From positions 37,434-101,433 of the forward strand of contig NZ_JH621247.1 in assembly GCF_000255455.1 (NCBI RefSeq): a stretch of 64,000 bases of DNA, given 5' to 3'. The position numbers and the translations under genes are program-made. Positions 1-8,520 of this stretch are shown here, one piece after another. The notes beneath the pieces were generated by a model. The model did no database searches. It had not been told where the DNA came from and saw only the letters and a program-made list of their open reading frames with translations. Source of the DNA: Aquimarina agarilytica ZC1 (lineage in GTDB: Bacteria; Bacteroidota; Bacteroidia; Flavobacteriales; Flavobacteriaceae). How positions within the stretch are numbered: position 1 is the stretch's first letter; each line of letters begins with the position of its first letter.

Positions 1-84
1 ATTAGCTACGGTTGCTTTTTTTAACGCAAGAATGGTGAAAAAGAAACAGCATATATGCGAAATTCTTATCAGTAAATCGTATAA
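1..84 (+). repeat. dispersed repeat, copy 1
   Basis: This stretch aligns without gaps to 30369-30452, with 66 of 84 bases identical by my count. Its last 38 bases (47-84) recur at 280-317 with three differences. It contains the palindrome GCATATATGC and the block AGTAAATCGTATAA. No complete gene lies in it. It may begin before the window. Its function is unknown. Confidence 0.65.
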
Positions 85-357
85 AATATAAACAAGAAGG
101 TTTAAATCTTTATACATTTCTAAAAAGCACACAATATTTTATAACTTATTACTAGGGAATAAATTTAAAAAAAAAAATATATTTATTTTAACATGCATAG
201 GTTCTTCTAAGGCTATTTTTTTATGGGGAATTATTACTTTTAATGTGAGTAGAAATAATACGATTTGCAGATAATAATTCAGCATATATGCGAAATTTTT
301 GTTAGTAAATCGTATAAGCATTATTGTTTTTGTAATAGGGCTAATCTTTATCAAGAA
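85..357. other. non-coding stretch before the amidohydrolase gene
   Basis: This is AT-rich sequence with no convincing gene. The only features I see are repeat copy 2 (280-317) and an inverted repeat ATACGATTT (258-266) / AAATCGTAT (307-315) that brackets most of it. No TAnnTTTG promoter motif stands out before the downstream gene. Confidence 0.5.
280..317 (+). repeat. dispersed repeat, copy 2 (partial)
   Basis: These 38 bases match positions 47-84 with three mismatches. The right arm of the local inverted repeat, AAATCGTAT at 307-315, lies inside this copy and pairs with 258-266, so the copy could fold into a stem-loop. It sits 40 bases upstream of the amidohydrolase start. Confidence 0.65.
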
Positions 358-1089
358 ATGAAAATTTGTATAGCGCAAACGGAGCCAATCAAGGGAGATA
401 TTTTAAAGAATATTGAAAATCATAAAAAATTGATTATGCTTTCTGTTAAAAAGGGAGCAGATCTAATAGTTTTTTCAGAACTTTCTTTAACAGGATATGA
501 GCCCGAGTTAGCTCAAAAATTAGCAACAACTAAGGATGATCAAAGGTTTAATGAATTTCAGGAGATTAGTGATGTACATAAAATCACAATAGTAATTGGA
601 TTACCTACTAAAAATGATCAAGGTACCTGTATTAGTCTAATCTTATTTCAACCCAATAAGCCTAGAATGACTTATTCTAAAGCTTACTTACATCCTGGTG
701 AAGAAAAATATTTTATAACAGGGGAAAATTTAGCTCCAATTCCAATAGGCAATCATAAAGTGGCATTTGCAATATGTTATGAAACATCTATCACGGAACA
801 TATAGAAAAAGCGTTTAATAATAAAGCAGACGTGTACGTGGCTAGTGTACTCAATACAGTAAGTGGTGTTGATAAGGATATACATCGAATTTCGGAAATT
901 GCAAAAAAATATACAATGCTTGCGCTAATGTCTAATCTAGTGGGAGAATCTGGAGGTTATGATTGTGCAGGCAAAAGTTCGGTTTGGAATAAAGAAGGTA
1001 AATTAATAGGACAGCTGGATGATACCAATCAGGGGATTATTGTTTTTGATACAGCTACACATCAAGTAATGAAGGTTAAGGATGAATGA
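358..1089 (+). CDS. carbon-nitrogen hydrolase (nitrilase superfamily)
   Basis: The 243-residue protein has the full nitrilase-superfamily catalytic triad: E41 in FSELSLTGYEP, K108 in YSKAYLHPGEE and C140 in AICYETS. Members cleave amide or nitrile C-N bonds; the substrate cannot be read from sequence, and no signal peptide is seen, so it is probably cytoplasmic. I start at the ATG at 358 because MKICIAQTEP is a typical first beta strand of the family. An upstream in-frame ATG at 265 would add 31 unrelated residues that run through repeat copy 2. The gene is monocistronic and ends before a bidirectional terminator. Confidence 0.88.
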   Translation: MKICIAQTEPIKGDILKNIENHKKLIMLSVKKGADLIVFSELSLTGYEPELAQKLATTKDDQRFNEFQEISDVHKITIVIGLPTKNDQGTCISLILFQPNKPRMTYSKAYLHPGEEKYFITGENLAPIPIGNHKVAFAICYETSITEHIEKAFNNKADVYVASVLNTVSGVDKDIHRISEIAKKYTMLALMSNLVGESGGYDCAGKSSVWNKEGKLIGQLDDTNQGIIVFDTATHQVMKVKDE

Positions 1090-1098
1090 TTAAAATAT

Positions 1099-1134
1099 AA
1101 AAAGAGACTGCCTTTTATTAGACAGTCTCTTTTT
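1099..1134. terminator. bidirectional terminator
   Basis: The stem AAAAAGAGACTG (1099-1110) pairs with CAGTCTCTTTTT (1123-1134). A-tract and T-tract ends let it serve both convergent genes, the amidohydrolase (+) and the GH16 gene (-). Confidence 0.85.
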
Positions 1135-1161
1135 CATGTAACTTAAAAACTTTTATATGAA

Positions 1162-2934
1162 TTAATCTATTATTAATTTTAAAGAAGTACCAGTGTTAAC
1201 TTGTATAAAGTAAATACCAGATGCTAAATTAGAAGTAGGTATTACCTCCGTAGTATCTGTGGCAACCATGTTAACAAGTGCTGAACCTGTTGAATTTCGA
1301 ACTATAATAGTATCTCCTTGGTTAATTCCTTCCAAGAAAACATCATTACCTCCAAGTACAGGGTTTGGATAAGCAACCGTTTCAGTGGCTTCGGTGCTTG
1401 ATAATATTTTACCACCGCTTTCTCTTCTCCAATCAAATGTTTCCCATCCTAAAGGAGCATTTCCTCTAGGGAATAATGCAGCATTATTTTGATTCCATGC
1501 TGCCTGCACCCATTTGTTAACTTGTAAACTTCGTAGCGCTACTTTATTGTTTCCAACATTTCTCCACTCAAAACGTTCCCAGCTTAAGTCACTGTTTCCT
1601 CTTGCACGTACAATAACATTTTGGTTACTGTTATTGGTCTGTATGTATTTACGCGCAGACAAAGAGTATAATGCTACAACTCCAGAACGATGTCTGTCTA
1701 CTCTAAATCTTTGACGGTTACTTTCAACGCTAGTTTTATTAGCATACAAATCATTGTTTAATTCTGTTACAGCAGAAACAAATCTACGATCTCCACCTGA
1801 TTTCCTTAATGAAATTATACTTCCAATTGGAGCACCATCATTATTTGCTGTTGGAGGTGGGGGTGGTGGAGTAGAGCCTCCTCCGCCTCCGTTGATGTTA
1901 GGGCGGTACACACGTACCCAGTCCACTAACATCACATTTCTATTGTTATTATTTAAGTTGGCTACTGATTCTACAGGTCTACCCGCATGTGCTTCGGTAT
2001 CAATTATAATATGTGTAGGATCGTTGAATTGTCTGTTAGGATAAGGAACGCCTCCTCCGCTTTGTCCTTGTACATTTCTTAAAAGCGCTTCGGTAGTACA
2101 GTTTAAAACGGCTGCATTTGGACATTGTAATCTTGCGTCTGAAAACTTTCCAGTTAAATTCCTGGCAGCTCTACCTGGAACAAAATGTTGACCATCAAAC
2201 CTTGGTTGACCATCAATATAAAATTCAAGTTCAGTTGGACTAGCCCAATACACTCCAAAAGTATGGAAAGCATTTCTCCAGAAATCATTATTACTTGTGG
2301 TAAAGAATGTTTGGTAAGTAAAGTCGGTTAAATCCTGCCCACCACAGTTGGTAGCAGTTTGAGCGCCAGCATGAGATTGTCCCCCTCTACGATGCCACAA
2401 GTGAAAATTTGTTGACATTTGTTTTGAATAGAATTCATCTGGATCACCTCCATAACATTCCAAAACATCAATTTCTTCATTGTCACACTTGTTTAACATC
2501 CAAAAGTTGGATGAATTACGAATATTTGACACTTTAATTCGAGCTTCCATGTACACCGGATAACGAATTGTTCTTTTAGAAGATACAATACCGCAATTAA
2601 CTAGGCCTCCTGATCCAGGACGCGCTCTAACTTCCATTCGTCCGTTTCGTACTTCAACTAAATTTCCACCTTGCCAAACAGTTGAACCAGGTCCTCTAAA
2701 GCCAGGATCGGGCAAATAACTTTGTGCCCAAACATCTTGGAACTTTGCACTGTTTTTGTTGTTGTGATTAAAGTCATCCGATAATCCTGTAATTAAATCC
2801 CAAGAAGCAAAACTTTGTAGATTGTTTGGTAAGGGAGTGTTTCCAAAATTTAAGCCTCTGTCATTTCTTTGCGCATAAATGGCAGAGGATAAATACATCG
2901 CAAAAGCGAATAGTAATAGTGATTTTAATTTCAT
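1162..2934 (-). CDS. secreted GH16 glycoside hydrolase with fascin-like domain and T9SS sorting domain
   Basis: The 590-residue protein starts with a Sec signal peptide (MKLKSLLLFAFAMYLSSAIYAQ). Residues of about 30-345 form a GH16 jelly-roll; the active-site motif EIDVLE places the nucleophile at E154, D156, and the acid/base at E159. The nearby HLWH segment recalls agarases and porphyranases, so a red-algal galactan is the likely substrate class, but agarase, porphyranase and carrageenase cannot be told apart here. A Gly/Pro linker follows, then a beta-trefoil-like region (about 370-505) with paired W-E-x-F-x-W repeats resembling fascin-like modules, possibly carbohydrate-binding. The last 75 or so residues (YPNP start, SGIYFIQV near the end) are a type A T9SS C-terminal domain, so the enzyme is exported and attached or released at the surface. 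Confidence 0.87.
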   Translation of the reverse strand: MKLKSLLLFAFAMYLSSAIYAQRNDRGLNFGNTPLPNNLQSFASWDLITGLSDDFNHNNKNSAKFQDVWAQSYLPDPGFRGPGSTVWQGGNLVEVRNGRMEVRARPGSGGLVNCGIVSSKRTIRYPVYMEARIKVSNIRNSSNFWMLNKCDNEEIDVLECYGGDPDEFYSKQMSTNFHLWHRRGGQSHAGAQTATNCGGQDLTDFTYQTFFTTSNNDFWRNAFHTFGVYWASPTELEFYIDGQPRFDGQHFVPGRAARNLTGKFSDARLQCPNAAVLNCTTEALLRNVQGQSGGGVPYPNRQFNDPTHIIIDTEAHAGRPVESVANLNNNNRNVMLVDWVRVYRPNINGGGGGSTPPPPPPTANNDGAPIGSIISLRKSGGDRRFVSAVTELNNDLYANKTSVESNRQRFRVDRHRSGVVALYSLSARKYIQTNNSNQNVIVRARGNSDLSWERFEWRNVGNNKVALRSLQVNKWVQAAWNQNNAALFPRGNAPLGWETFDWRRESGGKILSSTEATETVAYPNPVLGGNDVFLEGINQGDTIIVRNSTGSALVNMVATDTTEVIPTSNLASGIYFIQVNTGTSLKLIID

Positions 2935-2975
2935 AATGTGAGCGTTTTTATAGGTTGTTTATAAAAATAATACTA

Positions 2976-2998
2976 CAAATATATACAAAAAACGTTTT
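2976..2998 (-). promoter_or_regulatory. putative promoter -7 box and palindromic operator of the GH16 gene
   Basis: On the minus strand TATATTTG (2983-2976) fits the Bacteroidetes -7 consensus TAnnTTTG. Just upstream is the palindrome AAAACGTTTT (2989-2998), whose CG centre and A/T arms resemble LacI-family operators. No good -33 TTTG is seen at the expected distance, so the promoter call is tentative. Confidence 0.35.
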
Positions 2999-3217
2999 CG
3001 TAGGAATTAATTTAAATATTTAACATTTGTCAATTTATTAAGTTTATTGTTGAGGTATCTTCTTTTTTTAACACTTTTTTGTGATAAAATATTAATATAA
3101 TTTAATTTTTTCATATCTAATATTTTGTTAAAACATTGTTTTTCAGCTGTTTGTGTTTTTAGATGTAAAGATTGTGTTATTTTGATTAGTTAAGTGTTAA
3201 AGTCGATTAAGTGCAAT
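2999..3217. other. non-coding AT-rich stretch upstream of the GH16 gene
   Basis: Together with the promoter region and the secA terminator this makes a gap of about 380 bases between the GH16 start and the secA stop. I see no gene, RNA or repeat in this part. Confidence 0.5.
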
Positions 3218-3260
3218 AAAAAAAGGTTATAATTATCAAGTGATAATTATAACCTTTTTT
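3218..3260. terminator. terminator of secA
   Basis: A 20-bp perfect inverted repeat (3219-3238 and 3241-3260) with a two-base centre has an A-tract on one side and a T-tract on the other. It lies 58 bases past the secA stop on the minus strand. Confidence 0.85.
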
Positions 3261-3318
3261 ATAAATTTTAGATTTTTTACAATAAAAAAACTAAAAAGTC
3301 ATTGAATATTGACTTATT

Positions 3319-6300
3319 TTATGCTTTTTGGACAACTACCCAACCTTTTTCAAGTAAAGGGATGGCTTGTTTAAACTTTAGAGTTTTGGTTTCGCCATTC
3401 ATTAAATTCTTAATAACAATTTTGTCATTACGACCAATTTTAGGTTCTTCCCTAACAATAGTTTCTACTGGAGCTTGTTGTTGCTGATGTTGTGCATCGG
3501 CAATAGCTCTATTTTGATTGGTACGCTCTTCTAAATTTTGAATCTCTTCCTTTTGAGTCTGCATTTCTTGCTGCTGGTGTTGCTCTGCAGCTTGAACATC
3601 ATCGGGGTTGGCAGATGGTAATTCAGCTTTAAATAAAAAGGATATTACTTCTTTATTTAAGCCTTGAAGCATGCTTTTAAATAATTCAAAGGCTTCAAAT
3701 TTATAGATTAACAACGGATCTTTTTGTTCATGAACTGCTAAACGAACACTTTGCTTTAACTCATCCATTTTACGTAAATGAGTTTTCCATGCATCATCAA
3801 TAAGCGCTAATGTGATATTCTTTTCAAAATCGGAAATAATTTGTTTTCCTTCACTGTTATAGGCTTTTTCTAAATTGGTACCAACGTTTAATGATTTAAT
3901 TCCATCAGAAAAAGGAACTCCAATACGCTCAAATTGGTTGTTGGGATCTTCGTATATCTGTTTGATTACTCGGTATACTTCTGCAGAAGTATGTTCCATT
4001 TTGCTCTGATAATGTTTCAAGGCAGCGTGATATACTTTTCCAGTTAATTTTTCAGCGTTAAGCGAATTAAATTCCTGTTCAGTTACTGGGCTTGGCATAG
4101 CAAAATAACGGATCAATTCAAACTCAAAGTTTTTATAGTCTTGCGATATGTTATTACCTTGAGCAATACTTTCCGATAACTCATAAAGCATGTTCGCAAT
4201 ATCCACCTTTAAACGTTCTCCATATAGGGCATGTCGTCTACGTTTATAAACTACTTCACGTTGGGCGTTCATCACATCATCATATTCTAATAAATGCTTA
4301 CGTGTACCAAAGTTGTTTTCTTCAACTTTTTTCTGTGCACGTTCAATAGAGTTAGAAAGCATTTTTGCTTGTAATACCTCTCCCTCTTCAATATTCATTT
4401 TATCCATTAGTTTGGCAATTCTTTCGGAACCAAACAAACGCATTAAATTATCTTCTAATGATACATAAAATTGTGAGCTACCCACATCTCCTTGTCGACC
4501 AGCACGACCACGTAATTGACGGTCAACTCGACGAGAGTCATGACGCTCTGTACCAATAATAGCTAAACCGCCAGCGTCTAAAACTTCTTTCGAAAGTTTA
4601 ATATCCGTTCCACGACCTGCCATATTAGTTGCTATAGTAACCACGCCAGGATTACCTGCTTCGGCAACGATATCTGCTTCCTTTTGGTGTAGTTTAGCAT
4701 TAAGTACATTATGTTTTACTTTACGCATGTTTAACATACGACTTAGTAATTCCGAAATTTCTACGGAAGTGGTACCAATAAGTACCGGACGACCAGCTTG
4801 TGCAATTTTTACAACATCTTCAATAACGGCATTGTACTTTTCACGTTTGGTCTTGTATATTAAATCCTGGCGATCATCCCTAGCAATAGGTTTGTTAGTA
4901 GGGATCTCAATAACATCTAGTTTGTAAATTTCCCAAAATTCACCAGCTTCAGTTACCGCTGTACCTGTCATACCAGATAATTTGTGGTACATACGGAAGT
5001 AGTTCTGTAGGGTAACGGTAGCTAAAGTTTGTGTAGCATCTTCAATTTTTACATTTTCTTTAGCTTCTAAGGCTTGGTGTAGTCCGTCGGAAAAACGACG
5101 TCCGTCCATAATACGACCCGTTTGCTCATCAACAATTTTTACTTTGTTGTCCATTACTACATATTCTACATCTTTTTCAAATAACGAATAGGCTTTTAAT
5201 AATTGAGTAATGGTATGAATACGTTCACTTTTTACGCTGTATTCACGGAAAAGTTCTTCTTTTTTAGCGGCTTCTTCTTCGGCGTTTAATCCTAATTTTT
5301 CAATTTTAGAAATTTCAACAGCAATTTCGGGTAAAATAAAGAAATCGGAATCTTCTTCTTTTGAAATATGTGCTATTCCTTTATCGGTAAGATCAATTTG
5401 ATTATTCTTTTCTTCAATAACATAATACAAATCAACATCAATAAGGTGCATGTCCCTATTGTTATCCTGCATATATTGATTTTCTGTTTTTTGAAGTAGT
5501 TGTTTTACTCCTTCTTCACTTAAATACTTAATTAAAGCCTTATTTTTTGGAATACCACGGTAAGCTTGTAGTAATTTAAAACCACCATCTTTAGTGTTTC
5601 CTTCTTTAATTAATTTTTTGGCTTCGGCTAAAACACCAGTTAAAAACTTTTGTTGTAAGCTAACAATGCTAGCAATACCTGGTTTTAGCATATCATATTC
5701 GTGAATATCTCCTTTAGGTACAGGACCAGATATAATTAGGGGAGTACGTGCATCATCAATTAACACGGAATCCACCTCATCCACAATCGCATAATTGTGT
5801 TTGCGTTGTACTAAATCCTCTGGCGCATGAGACATGTTGTCTCTTAGGTAATCAAAACCAAATTCGTTATTGGTTCCATATACAATATCACTATTATAAG
5901 CATTACGACGTGCTTCAGAATTTGGTCTGTGATTGTCAATACAATCAATTGTTAATCCATGAAATTGGAATAACGGAGCCATCCATTCACTATCACGTCG
6001 TGCTAGGTAATCATTTACGGTTACTAAATGTACTCCATTTCCAGTAAGTGCATTTAAGTATACCGGTAGTGTTGCTACCAAGGTTTTACCTTCACCAGTA
6101 TGCATTTCGGCAATATTACCATTATGTAATGCTACTCCACCTATTAATTGAACATCATAGTGGATCATATTCCAAGTCACTAATGTACCAGCTGCATTCC
6201 AGCTAGTAGCCCAGTTTGCATTAGTATCATTTATAGTAACATATTCTTTTGTAGCAGAAAGTTCACGATCATATTCGGAAGCAGTTACTTCAACAGTTTC

Positions 6301-6678
6301 ATTATTGGTAAAACGACGAGCGGTTTCTTTAACAACAGCAAAAGCATCAGGCAGAATTTCACTTAATTTTTTATCAGTAATTTCTAACGCTTTGGTTTCA
6401 AGAGAATCAATTTCTGTATATATGTCCTCGCGGGCATCAATATCAGCTGTATTGTTTGCTTTAACTTTTAAATCGTCGATTTGAGCAACGATATCAGCTT
6501 TAGCATCAATAATAATTTGTTTAAAAGCTGTTGTTTTTGCTCTTAATTCATCGTTAGTGATATTAACTAATGTAGCTTCTGCTTTTTTTATTTTATCTAA
6601 AATAGGCTGTATGGCCTTAACGTCTTTTTTGGATTTGTCCCCGACAAATACTTTAAGTACAGAATCTAAAATTCCCAT
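3319..6678 (-). CDS. secA: preprotein translocase ATPase SecA
   Basis: The 1119-residue motor drives post-translational protein export through SecYEG at the inner membrane. Walker A is at G195-T199 (TGEGKT) and the DEAD-like box is in DEVDSVLIDDARTPL. The preprotein cross-linking domain, the second helicase domain (NMAGRGTDIKL, QLRGRAGRQGD) and the helical scaffold follow. The long insert in the first part (about residues 330-480) is usual for Bacteroidetes SecA. The C-terminus lacks the CxCxSG zinc motif of proteobacterial SecA and ends in a short beta-rich tail (IKNLMNGETKTLKFKQ), a form I know from flavobacteria. It is monocistronic, with a palindrome in its leader and a strong terminator. 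Confidence 0.97.
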   Translation of the reverse strand: MGILDSVLKVFVGDKSKKDVKAIQPILDKIKKAEATLVNITNDELRAKTTAFKQIIIDAKADIVAQIDDLKVKANNTADIDAREDIYTEIDSLETKALEITDKKLSEILPDAFAVVKETARRFTNNETVEVTASEYDRELSATKEYVTINDTNANWATSWNAAGTLVTWNMIHYDVQLIGGVALHNGNIAEMHTGEGKTLVATLPVYLNALTGNGVHLVTVNDYLARRDSEWMAPLFQFHGLTIDCIDNHRPNSEARRNAYNSDIVYGTNNEFGFDYLRDNMSHAPEDLVQRKHNYAIVDEVDSVLIDDARTPLIISGPVPKGDIHEYDMLKPGIASIVSLQQKFLTGVLAEAKKLIKEGNTKDGGFKLLQAYRGIPKNKALIKYLSEEGVKQLLQKTENQYMQDNNRDMHLIDVDLYYVIEEKNNQIDLTDKGIAHISKEEDSDFFILPEIAVEISKIEKLGLNAEEEAAKKEELFREYSVKSERIHTITQLLKAYSLFEKDVEYVVMDNKVKIVDEQTGRIMDGRRFSDGLHQALEAKENVKIEDATQTLATVTLQNYFRMYHKLSGMTGTAVTEAGEFWEIYKLDVIEIPTNKPIARDDRQDLIYKTKREKYNAVIEDVVKIAQAGRPVLIGTTSVEISELLSRMLNMRKVKHNVLNAKLHQKEADIVAEAGNPGVVTIATNMAGRGTDIKLSKEVLDAGGLAIIGTERHDSRRVDRQLRGRAGRQGDVGSSQFYVSLEDNLMRLFGSERIAKLMDKMNIEEGEVLQAKMLSNSIERAQKKVEENNFGTRKHLLEYDDVMNAQREVVYKRRRHALYGERLKVDIANMLYELSESIAQGNNISQDYKNFEFELIRYFAMPSPVTEQEFNSLNAEKLTGKVYHAALKHYQSKMEHTSAEVYRVIKQIYEDPNNQFERIGVPFSDGIKSLNVGTNLEKAYNSEGKQIISDFEKNITLALIDDAWKTHLRKMDELKQSVRLAVHEQKDPLLIYKFEAFELFKSMLQGLNKEVISFLFKAELPSANPDDVQAAEQHQQQEMQTQKEEIQNLEERTNQNRAIADAQHQQQQAPVETIVREEPKIGRNDKIVIKNLMNGETKTLKFKQAIPLLEKGWVVVQKA

Positions 6679-6746
6679 GGTTATATTGTTAATGAAACTT
6701 ACCTTATACTATTTGTTAAAATAGGTTAAGGTATTCGTTAGGTTAG

Positions 6747-6764
6747 TTCCAACGTATGTTGGAA
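6747..6764. promoter_or_regulatory. palindrome in the secA leader
   Basis: TTCCAAC and GTTGGAA flank a GTAT spacer, 69 bases upstream of the secA start. It could be a small hairpin in the mRNA or an operator. No partner is known to me. Confidence 0.3.
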
Positions 6765-6794
6765 ACTGATATTGCTTTTGTGGCGTAATTTACG

Positions 6795-6823
6795 CAAAAA
6801 AAAAGCCTCTATCGAGACTTTTT
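6795..6823 (-). terminator. terminator of the DUF2795-type gene
   Basis: Read on the minus strand, AAAAGTCTC pairs with GAGGCTTTT around a GATA loop with one mismatch, followed by a long T-tract. It lies just past the stop at 6847. Confidence 0.65.
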
Positions 6824-6846
6824 GTGTTGTTTATTTAGGCTGAAGG

Positions 6847-7068
6847 CTAGTATTCATCTTCGTTCCAGAGATAATCTTCATCAGTAGGATAATCCGACCA
6901 AATTTCTTCTATGGAATCATATGAATCACCTTCGTCCTCAATTGCTTGTAGATTTTCTACAACTTCCAATGGAGCTCCCGTTCTGATGGCATAATCGATT
7001 AATTCATCTTTGGTAGCAGGCCAAGGTGCATCACTTAAATAAGATGCTAGTTCTAGTGTCCAATACAT
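6847..7068 (-). CDS. small acidic DUF2795-type protein
   Basis: The 73-residue protein begins MYWTLELASYLSDAPWPATK and has the DUF2795 pattern in which a short helical pair (WPATKDELIDYA, then GAPLEVVENLQ) is followed by a very acidic tail (DEDYLWNEDEY). It is found in many Bacteroidetes and its function is unknown to me. It has its own terminator and lies between secA and the adenosyltransferase gene, with no operon link. Confidence 0.8.
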   Translation of the reverse strand: MYWTLELASYLSDAPWPATKDELIDYAIRTGAPLEVVENLQAIEDEGDSYDSIEEIWSDYPTDEDYLWNEDEY

Positions 7069-7168
7069 TTGTCTATGATTTTTTTTGCAAAAATAAATTT
7101 TTACGTAACATAAGCAAGTAAAAACTTATTTTTTTATTATATGTTTTATAAGAACTTAGTGTTGAGTG

Positions 7169-7738
7169 TTATACCTCCTTGTTTGTTTTTTTAGGAATCC
7201 ATTTGATTTCCTCAACTGTTAATTCTTTTGACAACTTTCGTGCCAGTACAAATAAATAGTCAGAAAGCCGGTTTAAATATATTAAAACTTCTTTTTCCAA
7301 AGGTTCGTGATGATGTAATGCATAGGCTAAGCGCTCTGCTCGTCTACAAATAGATCGAGCAACGTGACAATATGACACGGTGACGTGTCCACCCGGTAAA
7401 ATAAAATGTGTCATTGGATTTAAGCTCGTATCCAAGTGATCGATTTCATTTTCTAAAGCTTCAATTTCTTCAATGCTGATTTTTTGAATATTTAATTTTT
7501 TCTTTTGATTATTATGTGGTGTAGCCAAAATAGAGCCAATGCTAAATAGTTCTATTTGAATTTGGGTTAAAAAGTTTTTATGCGTAATTGAAATTTCTTG
7601 ATCTCTTAATAGTCCAATAAATGAATTTAATTCATCAATGGTTCCATATGCGTCAATTCGATCATTACTTTTAGGAACACGTTTGCCTCCATATAAACTT
7701 GTAAAGCCTTCGTCTCCTGTTTTGGTGTATATTTTCAT
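7169..7738 (-). CDS. PduO-type cob(I)alamin adenosyltransferase
   Basis: The 189-residue enzyme transfers the 5'-deoxyadenosyl group of ATP to cob(I)alamin to make adenosylcobalamin. The N-terminal ATP-binding motif TKTGDEGFTSLYGG (residues 5-18), the DAYGTIDELNS segment (29-39), the CRRAER motif (131-136) and YLNRLSDYLFVLAR (154-167) are all present. The length fits the single-domain PduO family, which acts as a cytoplasmic trimer. No other cobalamin gene is near, so it probably serves salvage of exogenous B12. Confidence 0.93.
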   Translation of the reverse strand: MKIYTKTGDEGFTSLYGGKRVPKSNDRIDAYGTIDELNSFIGLLRDQEISITHKNFLTQIQIELFSIGSILATPHNNQKKKLNIQKISIEEIEALENEIDHLDTSLNPMTHFILPGGHVTVSYCHVARSICRRAERLAYALHHHEPLEKEVLIYLNRLSDYLFVLARKLSKELTVEEIKWIPKKTNKEV

Positions 7739-7861
7739 TGTTTTTTTCTGTGATTTTAGGCTTTTTTTTGGCTAGTGTAAATTCATAAATGCCAGTAGGT
7801 AATTATAAGCACTACTAAATATACAATTAATTCTATGTTTAAAAGCAAACTGTGATGCTAT

Positions 7862-8392
7862 TTATAAGCGGATAAAAAATTCTTCTTTAGCTTGTTGGTT
7901 TCTGTTAAAAATGAAACCAAAAAAATAAGTGTCAATTACAACATGAGCATTTTTATGAGTTTTAATAGCATTCCATTTTTTTTTATTCTCGTGTGGTAAT
8001 TCAATTATGGCAAGTGCATTAGGTTGAAGTTCGTCTATTTGTCTTGCGATGTGTGTGTTTTTGGAAATAAAAATTAAATCGGCATTGCTACTAGAGGTAG
8101 TGTCTATTTTTTTTTGATGCTTAATAAGGTGTGTTATGGGGTGATTGTTTTTGAAATCCCCGGCTATTTTGTTGATTTTAAAATAACAAATGATACGATC
8201 TAGTAATAGTATGTGTTTTGATTTTAGTTGTTTAGGGGTGTTTTTAATGGTGTTTTTTGGGAGTGGGCTTGTTTTTATGGGCTTGTAAAAGCAGCGTGTT
8301 ACTAAATTATAAACAAAAGGAGAGTGTACTCCATGTTCGTTTGTTGATTTTAATAAAAATAACCAGTAAGATTTTTTTAATAAAACAGACAT
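7862..8392 (-). CDS. shortened methyltransferase-like protein lacking the SAM motif
   Basis: The 176-residue protein keeps both ends of a flavobacterial class I methyltransferase family: an N-terminal EHGVHSPFVYNLVTRCFY segment and a C-terminal DTYFFGFIFNRNQQAKEEF segment. The middle is short, and the glycine-rich SAM-binding loop (E/D-x-G-x-G) expected there is not visible; the region reads NKIAGDFKNNHPITHL instead. I infer a degenerate or repurposed methyltransferase. The reading frame is intact. It lies downstream of the ABC-F gene with a microsatellite between them. Confidence 0.5.
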   Translation of the reverse strand: MSVLLKKSYWLFLLKSTNEHGVHSPFVYNLVTRCFYKPIKTSPLPKNTIKNTPKQLKSKHILLLDRIICYFKINKIAGDFKNNHPITHLIKHQKKIDTTSSSNADLIFISKNTHIARQIDELQPNALAIIELPHENKKKWNAIKTHKNAHVVIDTYFFGFIFNRNQQAKEEFFIRL

Positions 8393-8448
8393 TATTTTAA
8401 TGTTTATTCTTTTTATTTGTACTAATAAATAATGGAGATTAGTTTGTT

Positions 8449-8514
8449 AACCAACAACCAACAACCAACAACCAACAACCAACAACCAACAACCAACAAC
8501 CAACAACCAACAAC
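8449..8514. repeat. heptanucleotide microsatellite (AACCAAC)x9
   Basis: Nine perfect tandem copies of the 7-mer (8449-8511) plus three more bases lie between the ABC-F stop and the methyltransferase-like start. Such tracts change copy number by strand slippage. Because it is intergenic, any effect would be on transcript spacing or stability rather than reading frame. Confidence 0.95.
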
Positions 8515-8520
8515 TAATAG

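Noticed and set aside
139-378. 79-aa minus-strand frame
   Set aside because: It overlaps the amidohydrolase start and low-complexity AT-rich sequence, has no recognisable domain and runs through repeat copy 2.
3319-3600. Truncation of SecA because the C-terminal zinc motif is missing
   Set aside because: The flavobacterial SecA proteins I recall end in the same short tail, and a terminator follows at the normal distance, so the gene appears complete.
8449-8514. Repeat array that might be taken for a CRISPR
   Set aside because: The units are 7 bases with no spacers. It is a simple microsatellite.
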